Notes: generated by a model not told the origin, from the letters alone. A stretch of DNA of 64,000 nt from Cranoglanis bouderius (GCA_023630585.1 CM042535.1:36919301-36983300), one strand, 5' to 3'; shown: positions 37,401 to 48,921, counted from the stretch's first letter. Made by a program: numbers and translations.

Positions 37401-40400
37401 GTTTTCGAAAGCATCGAGCCTCCTCATGGAGAGGGTGTGTTTACATTCAACCAGGGTGATGCACAACGTTACTACAACATCTGCTCGAATTTAACGCCCG
37501 ATAGCGGTCACGTCCATGCAAGAACAGCTTCTCCTCACCACTCTCATGAAGAAAACAAAGAAGAGGCGGTGAGGGAGACTGAGCCTGTGCCCATACTTCT
37601 GCCTCCTCCAGGTTTTGGGGACAGTAGCTCAGATGATGAGTTCTTTGATGCCCAGGAGAAGTTAATTCCTGAGGAACCTTTGTCAGCACCAATGACTAAA
37701 GGTTTGTTCCCATTATGTACTCTCATAAACATGTATTTGTGATTCTTACGTGGCGAGTGACAAAATCTGGAGTTTAGATTATTTGTACTACATCATTTGC
37801 TTTTATGTCTTTATGTCTTTAAAGACGCAAAAATCTTATGTGTTTATTCATACCTCTCACCTTTCCAGAACGTTCTAGAGATTCAAGTGTCACGAAGCGT
37901 ACTCTGAGCCTAAGCTACATCGGCAGCAGTGCTGGTGAACGAAAGAAGCGAGAAGGAGAGAGTAAAAAGAGAGAGAGAAAAGATAAAGAAAAACAAAAGA
38001 TGGAGGCGAAAAATGAAGTTCCAAGGTTCCGCAAGAGGAGCAGAAAGCGTCGTTCCTTCATGGAAACGGAGTACACCTCTTTAGTATCATTTCCTGAAAA
38101 AGACCGAGCAAAAAATTACAACCAAATCCCCAATCATTGGTTGGGACCCAGGCATCTTAGTGAAAGCCACCTTTGTGGGCCGTCAAATCAAAGCCCCACA
38201 GTCTCATCCCTAACAAATGCTGAGGGTGAGCCAGCACAAATGGAATCAAAACCCATCACCCCGTCCAAACCGAGTGGGTCTGGAACCCATCATGTCCTGC
38301 ATGGTAACAAAATCAGCAAGGCAAGTCAGCGGAAACAGCAGGTTATATTGATGGAACCAGATTCCATGGAGTTTAAGTCTGTCACCGAAATCATGTCTAC
38401 TGCCTTGCCTTCTATTGTAGCAGTACGCACTTCTACAGAGCCTAAAGTAAAATGCAACGTCATCAGTAGTGCTGATGGACTTGAAGAAGAAGGTGCAGTA
38501 GGAGGTTTGGTTGAAAGGTTGCTTGATGGTCACTTGTTTTTTGGCACTCCTAGCAGGGACTATGGTGATTATGCTTTACCTGTGAAAATAAACGACCAGG
38601 AATCCCTGATAGAAGGTCCATTTCAGGAACCTTTGCACAGGAAAAAGAGCTGCTCACTTCCACAATTAGACCAAACACCTGCATCTAGCTCACTTTCTTT
38701 GAAAGACCCAACCATATCCTTCACCCAGAACCCTGGCATGGACAGGCTTGATGTAGACAGTCTGGAAATGGGCATTCAAAAATGTTCAGTAGAGCCAACA
38801 GAGAGAACAAGAAGTCAGAGCATGTCTGCACTATCTGACAGTAGTGGTCTCTTTTGTTTAACGAGGCACCTCTTCCCTCAGACAGAACCTGTAGTCTGCA
38901 CAGTAGAACCACATTCTGGTGACACGGACAGTTCTGGTGATCCATTCACCCAAGAACTATCCTCCACTGTATCTCCTGGGCGGCTTACGCAAGGTTGCGT
39001 ATTCACTCAGTGTTCTTCTGGCATCCTTGGTCGCCTCTCTGCTTCAACACTGCGGGGAAAGATCCAGAACTTGCCCCTGTACCTGTCTCGTTCCCAGGAA
39101 GTGCTAGCTAGTAACAGTAGTCTTGTAGATAATGCCAAACCAGCAAGGAGATTTTCTGAATATATGACCACAACTGAGGTAAAGTCTGAAGAGCCCACGG
39201 AGGTGGTTGAAGAGTTTGGGGAAGTAGATTGCAATAATTCTTATGTGGAAAGAGAACAGAAGTCACCTTCAAGCCTGAAATCACTTGACCGTGTCAAAAT
39301 CAGCCCTTCATCTCTTGTGGTTACTACTCAAAAACTTAATGGACCGTGGGGTGTGGTGACATCACAAGAGATCAGCAGATTACAAGCAGGAAGCAGCCCT
39401 CTTGTGGGTGCACACTCACAACCTCTCACAAATTGTGAATCCAAGCCCACCAACACCCAGCCACAGGCTTTGCCTGGCCCAAATCTACATGCAAAGGCTG
39501 ACCTTACTTGCAGCTCAATGCTTGCCTCAGTGTGTGAGACAGTAATCGAGAGTGCTGAAACACCTATGGAGGTTTGCGGCTGCCAATCAGCATACACCAA
39601 CTGCTTCAGCGGCGTCTTGGACAGTGGGAGTTTTGATGACGAACTGACTGTCTATGAGTTCTCCTGCAGGACACAGCAAAGCATGCGTGACCGGGTAGCG
39701 CTGGTGACATCTATCCCTCCTTCATCCCTTTCTGGTTCCTCTTCCTCTTTTTCACCATCCTCACCCCTTCCAGCTTTCTCTCGTGTGGTCCTGCCACCTT
39801 CCTCGTCCACAGAACTTGGCCCTCTTCTGTCGCCCCTGGACACCCCCGACTGCTTCCTCTCTGACCCTCATGGAGACGCTATCACCGCCTTACTGGCCCA
39901 GCATTACCCCTTACCACCAACAGGCTTCCTGGCTCTGCACAGAGATGTTGACACACTATTAACTGTCCTGGATGGTGCTATGAAGGACCAAGATTGCATC
40001 CAAGAGCATCCCAGAGACACATGTGCAGACCACTTTTCTGAAAACAAGCGCAGGCTGCATGTGGAGGCACGAGGGTTTCTGGCTGGCTGTCAGCAGGTAG
40101 TGAAGGCCGAGCAGACCCCAGCAGAGACGCTGCAAGCTCTAGCGGACAGTTTTCACTCACTGGTGCAGCTGACAGCCGTATGCCTGAGTTTCTCTAGCTG
40201 CCAGAGGTGCCAGGAGCGCCACTCTCAAACCTTATCGGGACTTGCAGATGTTGCACAGACCTATCAGGAGTTTGCACGGGCGGCAGAGCGATTGGGCATG
40301 GCTGCGGAAAGGAGGACTTGCCATGAGCTCAGTATTAAACTCCTGGCCCGCCAGTGTACAGCGCTAACAACCTCAGTCTTCTGCCTAACGCAGCTATTCC

Positions 40401-40420
40401 GTACCCTCACGGCCCTTTGA
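27189..40420 (+). CDS. frmpd1: frmpd1, FERM and PDZ domain-containing protein 1
   Basis: Membrane-associated scaffold; in mammals FRMPD1 binds the TPR domains of GPSM1/GPSM2 (AGS3/LGN) and so acts in G-protein localisation. Exons: 27189-27289, 27400-27566, 28988-29090, 29286-29331, 29749-29853, 31825-31920, 32319-32444, 32987-33106, 33802-33938, 34193-34316, 34484-34576, 35644-35826, 35904-36048, 36664-37701, 37869-40420; they join in frame to 1711 codons. The start encodes VGRWLRRSRES, as in FRMPD1. The PDZ domain follows (HGFTLS, KLFPGDQLVKIN), then VKVRFAEEVVVNGHSQGNSLL and the FERM domain (VLKVYLENGQTKAF to KDLSCLVAGYCKVF). After GYVSRCCSDSEDSEVD come long acidic, Ser-rich exons. KRRSFMETEYTS and MEPDSMEFKSV (38351-38383, the LGN/AGS3-binding region) match FRMPD1 over FRMPD3/4. 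A helical, Cys-containing C-terminus ends RTLTAL. It is slightly longer than human FRMPD1. Confidence 0.94.
27298..27364. repeat. (TG)n in frmpd1 intron after start exon
   Basis: About 32 TG units beginning eight bases after the donor CAG|GTATGT. They fill most of this 110-bp intron. Confidence 0.9.
28050..28180 (+). mobile_element. SINE/LINE 3' tail (CGCTCTGGATAAGGGCGTCTG type)
   Basis: Contains GAGCAAGGCCCTTAACCC, then GTCGCTCTGGATAAGGGC, TCTGCCAAATG and a short GTAAATGTAAATG repeat end. From general knowledge this is the 3' tail shared by L2-related LINEs and the SINEs they mobilise in teleosts. Only the tail is recognisable. Confidence 0.55.
28373..28411. repeat. (TG)n microsatellite
   Basis: About 18 TG units in frmpd1 intron 2. 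Confidence 0.85.
28506..28567. repeat. (TG)n microsatellite
   Basis: About 30 TG units in frmpd1 intron 2, upstream of the third coding exon. Confidence 0.9.
28924..28983. repeat. (TG)n directly at a frmpd1 acceptor
   Basis: About 29 TG units ending in TTGTAG|GGGGTCC, the acceptor of the PDZ exon at 28988. Confidence 0.9.
29189..29252. repeat. (TC)n microsatellite in frmpd1 intron
   Basis: About 30 TC units forming an extended pyrimidine tract upstream of the acceptor at 29285. Confidence 0.9.
29342..29389. repeat. (CA)n microsatellite just after a donor
   Basis: About 23 CA units starting ten bases after the donor GTG|GTGAGT at 29331/29332. Confidence 0.9.
30594..30810 (+). pseudogene. 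Tc1-type transposase N-terminal fragment
   Basis: Translation gives QRTTARPVPADRKSIVTQI, LYIRGEQKSITESTSRRTL, then KQLD before a stop. This arrangement is typical of the second HTH of Tc1-like transposases, in which Thr-Arg-Arg-Thr-Leu is followed by basic residues. It lies in frmpd1 intron 5 with no catalytic domain and no terminal repeats recognised, so it is a fossil fragment. Confidence 0.5.
31640..31740 (-). mobile_element. tRNA-like SINE head fragment
   Basis: On the minus strand it reads GGGGCTTTGGTAGCTCAGAAGG, in which TAGCTCAGAAGG resembles an A box, followed by GGTTCAAATTCC, which resembles a B box. This is the promoter layout of a tRNA-derived SINE. The 5' half of a real tRNA cannot be folded around a sensible anticodon stem here, so I do not call a tRNA. 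Confidence 0.4.
32220..32273. repeat. (TG)n microsatellite
   Basis: About 24 TG units in frmpd1 intron, 45 bp upstream of the exon starting at 32319. Confidence 0.9.
32935..32984. repeat. (TG)n directly at a frmpd1 acceptor
   Basis: About 24 TG units that run into TAG|GTGGTCC, the acceptor of the exon 32987-33106. Confidence 0.9.
34134..34174. repeat. (TG)n upstream of exon 34193-34316
   Basis: About 20 TG units ending 18 bases before the acceptor CCACAG|GAAGG. Confidence 0.9.
34317..34369. repeat. (GT)n containing a frmpd1 donor
   Basis: The donor after CATAAG consists of the first bases of this (GT)n run of about 25 units, so several GTs could serve as the splice donor and none matches GTRAGT well. 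The next exon starts at 34484 after another (TG)n tract. Confidence 0.85.
35112..35590 (+). repeat. Dispersed teleost repeat interrupted by a MITE
   Basis: The left part (CAGTTCAATTTTATTTATAT, AGCACTTTTAA) and the right part (AACAGTGGACTTTGTCACAAAGCAGC and onward to GAGGAACCAGACTC) are, from general knowledge, contiguous in a common fish repeat. They are separated here by 270 bp of another element, giving a nested insertion inside frmpd1 intron 11. Confidence 0.55.
35157..35426 (+). mobile_element. MITE with CAGTCCCTCCAGGATTTC-type ends, copy 1
   Basis: Runs from CAATCCCTCCAGGATTTCAC to CTCCTGTACGGACTG. The body (GCAATTGCAGAAATTATCGC, CATTTTTGGCCACAACAATC) matches the longer copy at 41827-42229. 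The ends are imperfect inverted repeats. It carries no coding capacity and is probably a hAT-like non-autonomous element; the superfamily is inference. Confidence 0.6.
36166..36532. mobile_element. Foldback MITE in frmpd1 intron 13
   Basis: The left arm AGTTTTGAGTTCATGTCATG pairs with the right arm CATGACATGAACTCAAAACT. The complementarity continues inward with small bulges for about 100 bp (CCTGTCATTGGTGT against ACACCAATGGCAGG; TTGTGTCCA against TGGACACAA). The inner part contains a second short palindrome (TCTTAATCTCATGGTGAGATTAAGA). It has no protein and forms a strong hairpin in RNA. Confidence 0.7.
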
Positions 40421-41725
40421 CCTTCGAACAATAACGTTTTGCACACGTCTGACTCTAGTGTAATTCTGCCAAATATGAGCTACGTAAGGCAATTATGATA
40501 TAAATATATAAAAGCCTAACTATAGCAACCTAACTATGGTGTCCAAAGATTCTGACCTTTCACTGATGAGCACACACACACACACAACACACAAAATCAG
40601 GGTGGCACTGCTTACGAATGCACTCACACACACCGACAATCACTTGATTAAAATCGGCATGTGGTATTGTTACTTCGTCAGTGTTTTTGTTTGATTGTAT
40701 GAAATTATTTTCTTATTCCAGATCTATGTACTTTAGTAGGTTTCTTGAATTCATTAGTGGCTATTTTTTCCCCCTTTGTCGTATGCACAGTGTAGCAGTT
40801 AACGCACAAGAACAGGATCTAACCTTGCCCTTTTCTTCTTTCCTCTTCCTCCTCTATCTTTTTGTCATTCTGCTTCACGCATATGCACACTTGGCTCTAA
40901 ATCAAACTTCATAAAAAAATGCATGACCTTACTTGTTCCCACAGCTACAGTATCTGCACACTCACCAGAGCAGAATTAACAAAGGCTCAGTGTTTAGTAG
41001 ACACTAATGGTTATCTTTTACTGACCAAGATCTAAACTTTGTATATTTTGAGCAGGCATACCAAAGGATATGAATAACTAGGTTGTACTTTTTTTTTTCA
41101 AATTGGATTTCGACTCCTTTTCATTATTTGAGTTTCCATAGGCTGTATTATAAACATTTTTTTTTTTTTTTTTTAACTCTAGACACATTATTTATTAAAC
41201 TTTATTTATATGGATTGATCATTTCACAAAGTCTGATCAGATCCACAGAGATATGTTCTTGCTATACGTTTGGTGTCTAGCATCTGAAATTGATTTATTT
41301 CTATTTCTTTGTGCCTAATTTTAGCAACTTTAGTACTGTAAAGGAAACTTTACGTCTCTCTTCTAAAGGCCTGAATCACAATTTGGAACGACTCATAACA
41401 GGAGCAGGCGATTTATCTTTAATGGCCACCGAAATACCACGTGGGGATTGTAATATTACTTTTTCATACAGGTGTGTGGACTAACCTGGAAGCTGCTGTG
41501 CACTGTCCTTATTAGGCATGCTTCATACCATACACATACTGTACTTTACCATTTACAACACAGACTGGATGAATGCATGCAGAAACCAAAGCATGACCTG
41601 ATGAGTGACTGATGAGCGTCAGTGGCTCAGTCGCTGACCGATCAAACGAGGGAATGAATGTATGACTGTCTAGATGATGAAATGCAATCTCTTGCTTTGT
41701 AATGCAGTATTCACTATTAAAAAGA
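40421..41725 (+). other. frmpd1: Probable frmpd1 3' UTR and downstream sequence
   Basis: Follows the TGA at 40418-40420. I see no clear AATAAA close to the stop; an ATTAAA near 41716 is a possible polyadenylation signal but weak. No other gene is recognisable. Confidence 0.4.
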
Positions 41726-41826
41726 GACCCGAAATGACTCGCGTTTAAGTGTCTTGCATCTAGTAGTGTTTAGTTTCGTCATTGCTTTTCACACTTGCAT
41801 AAGTTACATTATGTGATCTAATGTAC

Positions 41827-42229
41827 CAGTCCCTCCAGGATTTCACGATTTTGCAATCGCAGAAATTAACGCGAGAAACCGAGCAAACTCCGCAATATTC
41901 AGAGGAGCTTGCACTTTTTCAAAATGACGGCAGATTTCCCACAGATTTTTTCGGCCAAGACGTGTCAGGCGACGTCATCTCAACGCGCGTTCAGCCAAAG
42001 CCCTCTTGGATCCAGGTGCGTCGAACATGAGTAGAGCTGAAAAAGAAAAGTTTCATTTACCAACAAACATCACTGCGAAAGACCGTGCAAAACAATCTCG
42101 CCAATTCAAGTAGTTTTCACAAAAAACTCCGCAAGGTGCATCGCAAATTTTGAAAAAAGCCGCAGCAAAATCAAACATTTTTGGCCGCAACAATCACAAA
42201 AAAACTCGGTGAAATCCTGTACGGACTGA
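41827..42229 (+). mobile_element. MITE with CAGTCCCTCCAGGATTTC ends, copy 2
   Basis: 403 bp from CAGTCCCTCCAGGATTTC to GAAATCCTGTACGGACTG. The two ends are inverted repeats matching at 16 of 18 bases. The body is homologous to 35157-35426 but about 130 bp longer, so copy 1 has an internal deletion. No coding sequence. Confidence 0.7.
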
Positions 42230-42469
42230 TGTGCACAAGAGAACATTGGGTGCACAGAAATCTGCATATATTTAAAATTATTATAGAAAGTCATACAATA
42301 ATTTACAGGCTTGTCTATGTCATATGTCTTTTTTTTGTTGTTGTTGCTTGGATATATCCAATGTTTTTCCAATTTAATCCTTGTCCGTTCGTATGCACTA
42401 GCTAGTTCTAGCTAGTCCGCTATCACTCAACAACGATCAACTATACAAAGCCAGCTACTGCACTGGTTT

Positions 42470-43110
42470 ACGTAAATTGCTGTTCAGTCCATGTTGTAGG
42501 GCAGCTGAACATGCTCAGAGGAGAGTACTAACTGATCTTTTCCTCGACGGCCAGTTGTGCTCTCCTGGCTTCACCGTCACGAATGGCTATAGTATCACCA
42601 AACCTGGCAATCTCTTGGCAGAAGGACTTTGCTTTGACCATTGTGTCATTTCAGAACATCTTTAACTTAGTCATGAAACAAACCTGATCTAACTGAAGAA
42701 CCTTTCCTGTGGTTGATACCCTCATTGTCCATCTAGCACATACAGCTGAGAATCTGGATGGGATTCTGGACGACCAGCACCAACTCAGGTCTGCAACTGC
42801 TTACCTTACCTTCTCTAAGGTAAGAGTTCACTGGCTCTCATTTGAATGGCCTGTTTCTCCATTCCTTCTGAAAAGCTCTAAAGACCTACCTCTTCAAACA
42901 CTACCCATGATAACTACATATATCTCAGCACTGATATGTATTGTTCATGCAGTAACTTTGATTATTCTATACACACATGTGACTGGTCCACTCTGGCGCT
43001 TGTGTGAACTAGCCCAGATTTACAGGTACAAGTGTTTGTATCGTCACAATTTTAGCTGTTTGTCCAGCACATTGTCCAGTCTACATGGGGAATTCCAGTT
43101 TATCTTGCAA
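42470..43110 (+). mobile_element. Possible LINE-derived fragment
   Basis: Contains open stretches and the phrase GAAAAGCTCTAAAGACCTACCTCTTCAAACAC, whose first 20 bases resemble the 3' end of L2/Maui-type LINE ORF2 in fish (Ser-Lys-Asp-Leu-Pro-Leu). Frames are broken and no reverse transcriptase motif is seen, so this is a weak call. Confidence 0.3.
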
Positions 43111-43458
43111 TAAGTTAGCGCTTCCTCTGACCGTTCTTAAGCAAGAGCTTCCTTTCCTAGGTTGGGCAAATGTTTCTGCAACATTTGAGATGTTATCTTC
43201 CCCATCCTTAATGAATCAACCTTAAAACCAATATGACCTTTCTTGAGATCTTTTTACTGTCTCGACATGAATGTGTTCAAAATGTTTCAAAAAGAGTTGG
43301 TCCAGAAAGCCTGAAATAGTCATTCAGGAGGTTAGAGATGTCATAGTCTCAGCCGCAGATGGAGTGTCTGATATGTTTTGTTCACTTTTCTGACCACAAG
43401 CTTCAGAATGTTCAAGGTTGTAATCTGATTGGTTCTCCACACTTCCATGCAAACACAC

Positions 43459-43632
43459 AGGAGGACGTTAGTGTTTTTAAACTAGCGGTTTGTTAGTCGG
43501 TTAGCGATTTGGGATGGCAGGAGGACGTTGAGGTGTTTTTAAACTAGCAGTTTGTTAGTTAGCTATTTGGGCTGGAAGGGGGACATTGAGGTGTTTCTAA
43601 AGTAGCAGTTTGCTAGTCAGTTAGCAATTTTA
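43459..43632 (+). repeat. Three-copy tandem repeat of about 60-66 bp
   Basis: Three diverged units share GGAGGACGTT(GA)GGTGTTTTTAAACTAGC, AGTTTGTTAGT and GATTTGGGATGG. It lies in the gap between frmpd1 and pgm2. No coding sequence. Confidence 0.65.
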
Positions 43633-43854
43633 GATTAGTATATACGTTATTTTAAAAAAAAATATATTATATGGTAATTATATATTCAAAACGACATGTT
43701 TATCATTACTTTTAAAACAACATAGTTTTATAACAATATATTATTTAAAATAAACGTATATTATTTTTCACATTATAAACTGGCCCGCTTCGTCAAAGCT
43801 CACGAGCCAATCACATTGCAGCCTCGGCTCCCTTCTGTAGCACGTCATCAACAC

Positions 43855-43985
43855 AGAGGCTGAATTCCAAACGGCTCCTCGGTTCCTATATCAGTGCACT
43901 ATGTGGGGCTTGAACTAATAACGCTTGTACACCCTTCGTAGTGCACTATGTGGTTAAAAACGGAGCCGTTTGGGGTTGAGCCGGA
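43855..43985. repeat. Short repeat with TAGTGCACTA palindrome upstream of pgm2
   Basis: The unit reads AGGCTGAATTCCAAACGGCTC, then CAGTGCACTATG, CGTAGTGCACTATG and GGAGCCGTTTGGGGTT, giving an overall inverted repeat with AACGGCTC/GAGCCGTT ends. A second copy lies just inside pgm2 intron 1 (44255-44360). Confidence 0.55.
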
Positions 43986-44099
43986 GTGTACGGTATGTGA
44001 GCGATTCATAAGCCACATCACAGCGATAAATGTGTGTGTAGAATCAGTTTAGCGAGTTGATATTCAGGAGGTAAAAAAACAAAAAAATAAAAATAAAAA

Positions 44100-44961
44100 A
44101 TGGCGGAAAACGGTATAGAAAGTACCGGAGATGTCACTCTGGACAACGCTGTTAAACAGTGGTTAGAGTTTGACAAGGTGAGCAGAGTTATGTTTTATAT
44201 CCGTACGTGTTTGGCTAGTCTGAGTTTATCTTGCTAGCTGGTGGAAATAAGAGGCTGAATCTCAAACGGCTCGGGGTTGTCCGCTTAGGTGTACTACATA
44301 GGGTATGACCTAATTGACACTTACACCCTATTTAGTGCACTATATGTACAATACGGATGCATTTAGGATTCTAAACTGTTAGCTAGCTGACAGGACACTG
44401 AATTTACTGATTTGCTCGCCTTTCAGTGTTTGGTTTAGACGTTTAAGGTTTAAAAGAATGTTAGATCATTTCCAAGCTACTGAAAGTGAAATTTAAAATG
44501 TTGTTATTGCTAAACACACACACACACGTACACAGGAAGCCCTAACTTGGCTGACAGCACCCTCTTCTAATGAAAGTTTCATTTCATCCTTAAAATGACA
44601 AACGATTAAAAGTTCCCCTGAAACAAGTATCTACTCGTCTATAAAGCGTCTATAAATCGAGAATAGTTTAATAATTGTGGATAAATTAAGCCTGTTCAAA
44701 TGTAGTCCAGTACAAGTGATGTGGTGTGCGACCCCTTAAACGAATCGTTCTCTTGAGCCGACTCTTTTTTTGATGAATCAAATCGAACCGGTTCACAAGT
44801 GAATCAGACTTTGCTTAATGATCAATGAATGTTGTTGGTTTAGAAATGGTTGTGAAATGCTAAAAGTCTGACAGTTTAACCTTAGAATTGCTACAAAGAA
44901 TAAAGATTGTGCTGTGGGAATGTGTATTTCTGAACATTTGCAAACTTTAGCTGTCAAAATA

Positions 44962-44998
<37 letters not shown>

Positions 44999-47186
44999 TG
45001 AGTAACATGAACTGTCTCAGCCTGTATTTATGTGCTGCACAGTTTGAGATTTCTCCGCTCTATAACCCCGAATCCCAAATCACCACCTACTCTGTACACA
45101 AGCGCATGGTTCAGGGTGTGAAATAATAATAATAAGAGTCTCCTATGCCTGGCACTGAAGCGGTTTCTACACACTTGTGTACCGTTTCCTGGCCATAAAC
45201 CGGTGCGCCTTATAAAAGAAGAATTTCACAGAGTGGCAGGTTTGTCCTTTCTATAAAAATCTATGACAGACATATAAACACATCTTAACTTCCTATTCAT
45301 ATCGACCAATCTGTTCAGACTGCATGGATATATCTATCTGTCAGACTTTGTAATTTAATTTCAGGGTTGCCGAATGTGATCGGGTGCGTTGAAGGCACCC
45401 GCATTCCTATTAAAGCTCCTTCTGTCAGTGAAGGAGACGATGTTATTAGGAAGTCTGTCCACAGCATCAATGTGCAGGTAACAACAGAAAATGTAGTTTT
45501 AAAATCATTAAACCTTTCGGTGTTAAACCATTTAAGTCATTATCGGTCCCCACTACCCAGGTCGTGTGTGATGTTGAGGCCAGATGGCCAGGGGCTGTAC
45601 ATGATGCCAGAATTTTCAGAGAGTCATCCTTGTGCAACAAATTTGAACAGGGTACGGTTTGATTTAAACAGTGGTTGTATTTTTACTTTATTTGTATTGT
45701 ACACTTACAAGCTGTCGGTTATTTTATGCCACGCCGACTCTCTTTCCTTCGCCGATGCAGCCGTATCGCTTCTTTTCATTATAATCGGCTTGTACTCCTC
45801 GTATGCCAGCATTAAAACTTCCGACTCCGCCTCGGTGAAATACGCCGCCCTTTTCTTTTCACCTTTGGTTCCCATGGTGACTCCTGATTTCGGCGATCCA
45901 TTGAAAATGCCTTTATGTATTGGTAACTCTCGGTTACCAATAGGAGGTTGATTAAACTAAATCTTCTCAGGTGTTTTGGAACCGACATACCCTGAGTAAG
46001 CAAGGTTTGGGTTAATCAACCGAGGGTCCAGGGTTTAGCTGGCGGTAAGTTAACCCAACCCTGCTGTCTGGAATACCCCCCAGGACTAGTCGAGATCCAG
46101 GGTTACTTCAACTAGTCGGCTTCATTCGAGCATTGCTCCCATGAGCGTGCTGTTTTCTATAAGAAGGAGTTATTTCTTGTCAGACTGTCTGTGTGAACGC
46201 GAAAAGAAACGACACTAATTTCTTGAGACAAGTCCGAGTCAGCACAGAAAACGTCTGGAGATCCGACCCGAGTCCTACAGCCCAACTCATCGTGGTAACT
46301 AGAACGACGTGCCCTGACACGTGAAACTCATTCAGCAGCTAAATGGGAAACGGATGGAAACTGACTGCCAAAGTAAATCTGGTGATTAAGGTTTAAATTG
46401 AGTTAACGTTGTTTGTGTGAGTGTGTAGACGTGCGCCGGTTCGTCTTGTGAGTCTTGGAATGCAGACGTGAGCGTCCGAGGGAAACGCGCGTGTCCCTCA
46501 CATGATGGAGATCGACCGGCTAAACACGGACAACGCGTTACTGATCTCACTGATGTATATACGATGATGTTTCAGGCTGGCTCAGATAAAAGAAATATAA
46601 CTTACAAGTGTTCATGAAACCGAACGTTAAATTAACGATAAATAAAATGTCTAACCTTTTATCAAACACGATCCGCTATTCGTGAAAATCTCTGAAGACT
46701 CATTCTAATGTTCGTACCGATGCAGAACGGCAAGACGGCGGCTTGCGTGCGAGAGATGGCGAAAGCGGGGAACGTAGACGAGCTGCGCAAATGTTTCGGC
46801 GCCCGGATGGAGTTCGGGACGGCGGGGCTGAGAGCGGCCATGGGGCCCGGCGTGTCGCGGATGAACGACCTGACCATCATACAGACCACGCAGGTGAGAC
46901 CGAACACACGTCATCACGCATCGAGACATCACGACTGTGTCAATCATGACCGGGTAATACACTGTGGTGCGGTTTGAGATCACTCCGCCCTCGAGGCCAC
47001 GCCTCCAAAAAGTTTGTGATGTGTTATGGAGGTGATTATGTGGTTACCATTTTTTAGAGAACGGCATGTTTAATATTTATTCCTTCAGGGGAGGACAGCA
47101 TTGACACTGGAGACTCCTTCCTTAAACATTAAATAAACCTCACAGAAAGCTTCACCATATTAATATATGTACATTTTTTTTTCTTT

Positions 47187-47227
<41 letters not shown>

Positions 47228-47450
47228 GGGGTTCTGTCGCTATCTGGAGCAGTGTTTTGAGGACCTGAAGCAGCGCGGCGTGGTTATTGGGTTCGACGCG
47301 CGCCAGCACGCCCCCAGCGGCGGCGGCAGCAAGCGCTTCGCCTCCTTGGCCGCGGCCGTGTTCATCAGCCGAGGAGTTCCTGTTCACCTCTTCAGCGTCT
47401 TCACTCCTACGCCATATGTGGTGCGTATCGTAAAAGTAGTAATAATATCC

Positions 47451-47493
<43 letters not shown>

Positions 47494-48528
47494 ATGTTCG
47501 CGCAATACATTTGTAAAGTAGTTCCGGTTATTCTGGTTCTTGAAGGTTTTGTGGTGTCCGTGTGCAAATTAGATTTTCCTTCTGAGAAAAAGTGGTCCCA
47601 CCCCTGAAGAAATGAAGATTTCACGATTAAGGTTGTTTTTTTTTTTTTCCCCCCTCTCAGCCATTCACTGTATCTCATCTGGGTCTCTGTGCTGGTATCA
47701 TGGTGACGGCCTCCCACAACCCCAAACAGGACAACGGTTACAAGGTACATCCAGACATCTAGTAATAGAGATCGACCGATGGTGGATTTTACCGATACCG
47801 ATAACTAATTTGGGCGGGACCTGCCGATAACCGATTACTCAACTGGTAGTTTTTAAAATTGATACTGAATGAAAACATAACACTCAAAGTAAAATATTAC
47901 TGAACTTTATTACAAAAATAACCAGTACTGACTGTACCGTGAAAATGTACTGTACTTTTTTTTTTTTTTACATGAAATAAATATGAATATATCTTAACTA
48001 TTAATAAATATTAAAGTAAATAAAATATATGCAATCCAAACTGAACTGAAATGTGACACTCCAAATATCAAATAAAAATAGAGACATCCAAAATGAATGA
48101 AAAAAAAAAAAAAAACACTTCAAATAACACAACAAAATTTGTCATTTCGCCTCTAGAGGCCGCTCTCGTACTGTATAATGTATAACAGCAGTATACATTA
48201 GTATGTTGACCGCTGTCTAGTAACATCACCGTCCGACTGATTTTACCGATTTGTTTGGTTAATCGAGATTTAATTGGAGGTATATTTTTCACTGAATGAT
48301 TGTGTGTGTGTGTTTGTGTGATAGGTATACTGGGAGAACGGCGCCCAGATCATCTCCCCCCATGACAAACGTATCGCCTCAGCAATAGAGGAGAACCTGG
48401 AGCCGTGGGCCGAGGCGTGGGACACGGACGCTGCCTCCCAGAGCGCGCTGCTCAAAGACCCGTATCAGGAGATACACCGAGAATACCTGCAGGCTATTCA
48501 ACAGCACTGCTTCCACAGGTACACACAT

Positions 48529-48573
<45 letters not shown>

Positions 48574-48882
48574 TATCCAGAGGGACATTTGAGACGAGAA
48601 AACGTGAGTAAATGTAAATGTAGAACGTGGGAGGGTGAACACTAAACACTCAGGTGTATAGTTTTGGTCTGTTGTGCACACAGAGAGCTGAACAAGAGTT
48701 CGGAGGTGAAGATCGTACACACCTCGGTGCACGGCGTGGGTCACGTGTTCGTCCAGGCCGCTTTTAAAGCTTTCGACCTTCGACCTCCGTATGCCGTCGA
48801 GGAGCAGAAAGATCCCAATCCGGAGTTCCCGACGGTGGAGTACCCCAACCCCGAGGAAGGAGCGGGAGTGCTGGTAGACACA

Positions 48883-48921
<39 letters not shown>

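Noticed and set aside
38246..38533. 95-codon minus-strand frame
   Set aside because: Antisense shadow of the last frmpd1 exon.
45367..45951. A single 194-codon gene
   Set aside because: Only parts match Harbinger transposase; the middle is intron-like and the end is antisense to the Myb-like exon, so it is a transposon remnant.
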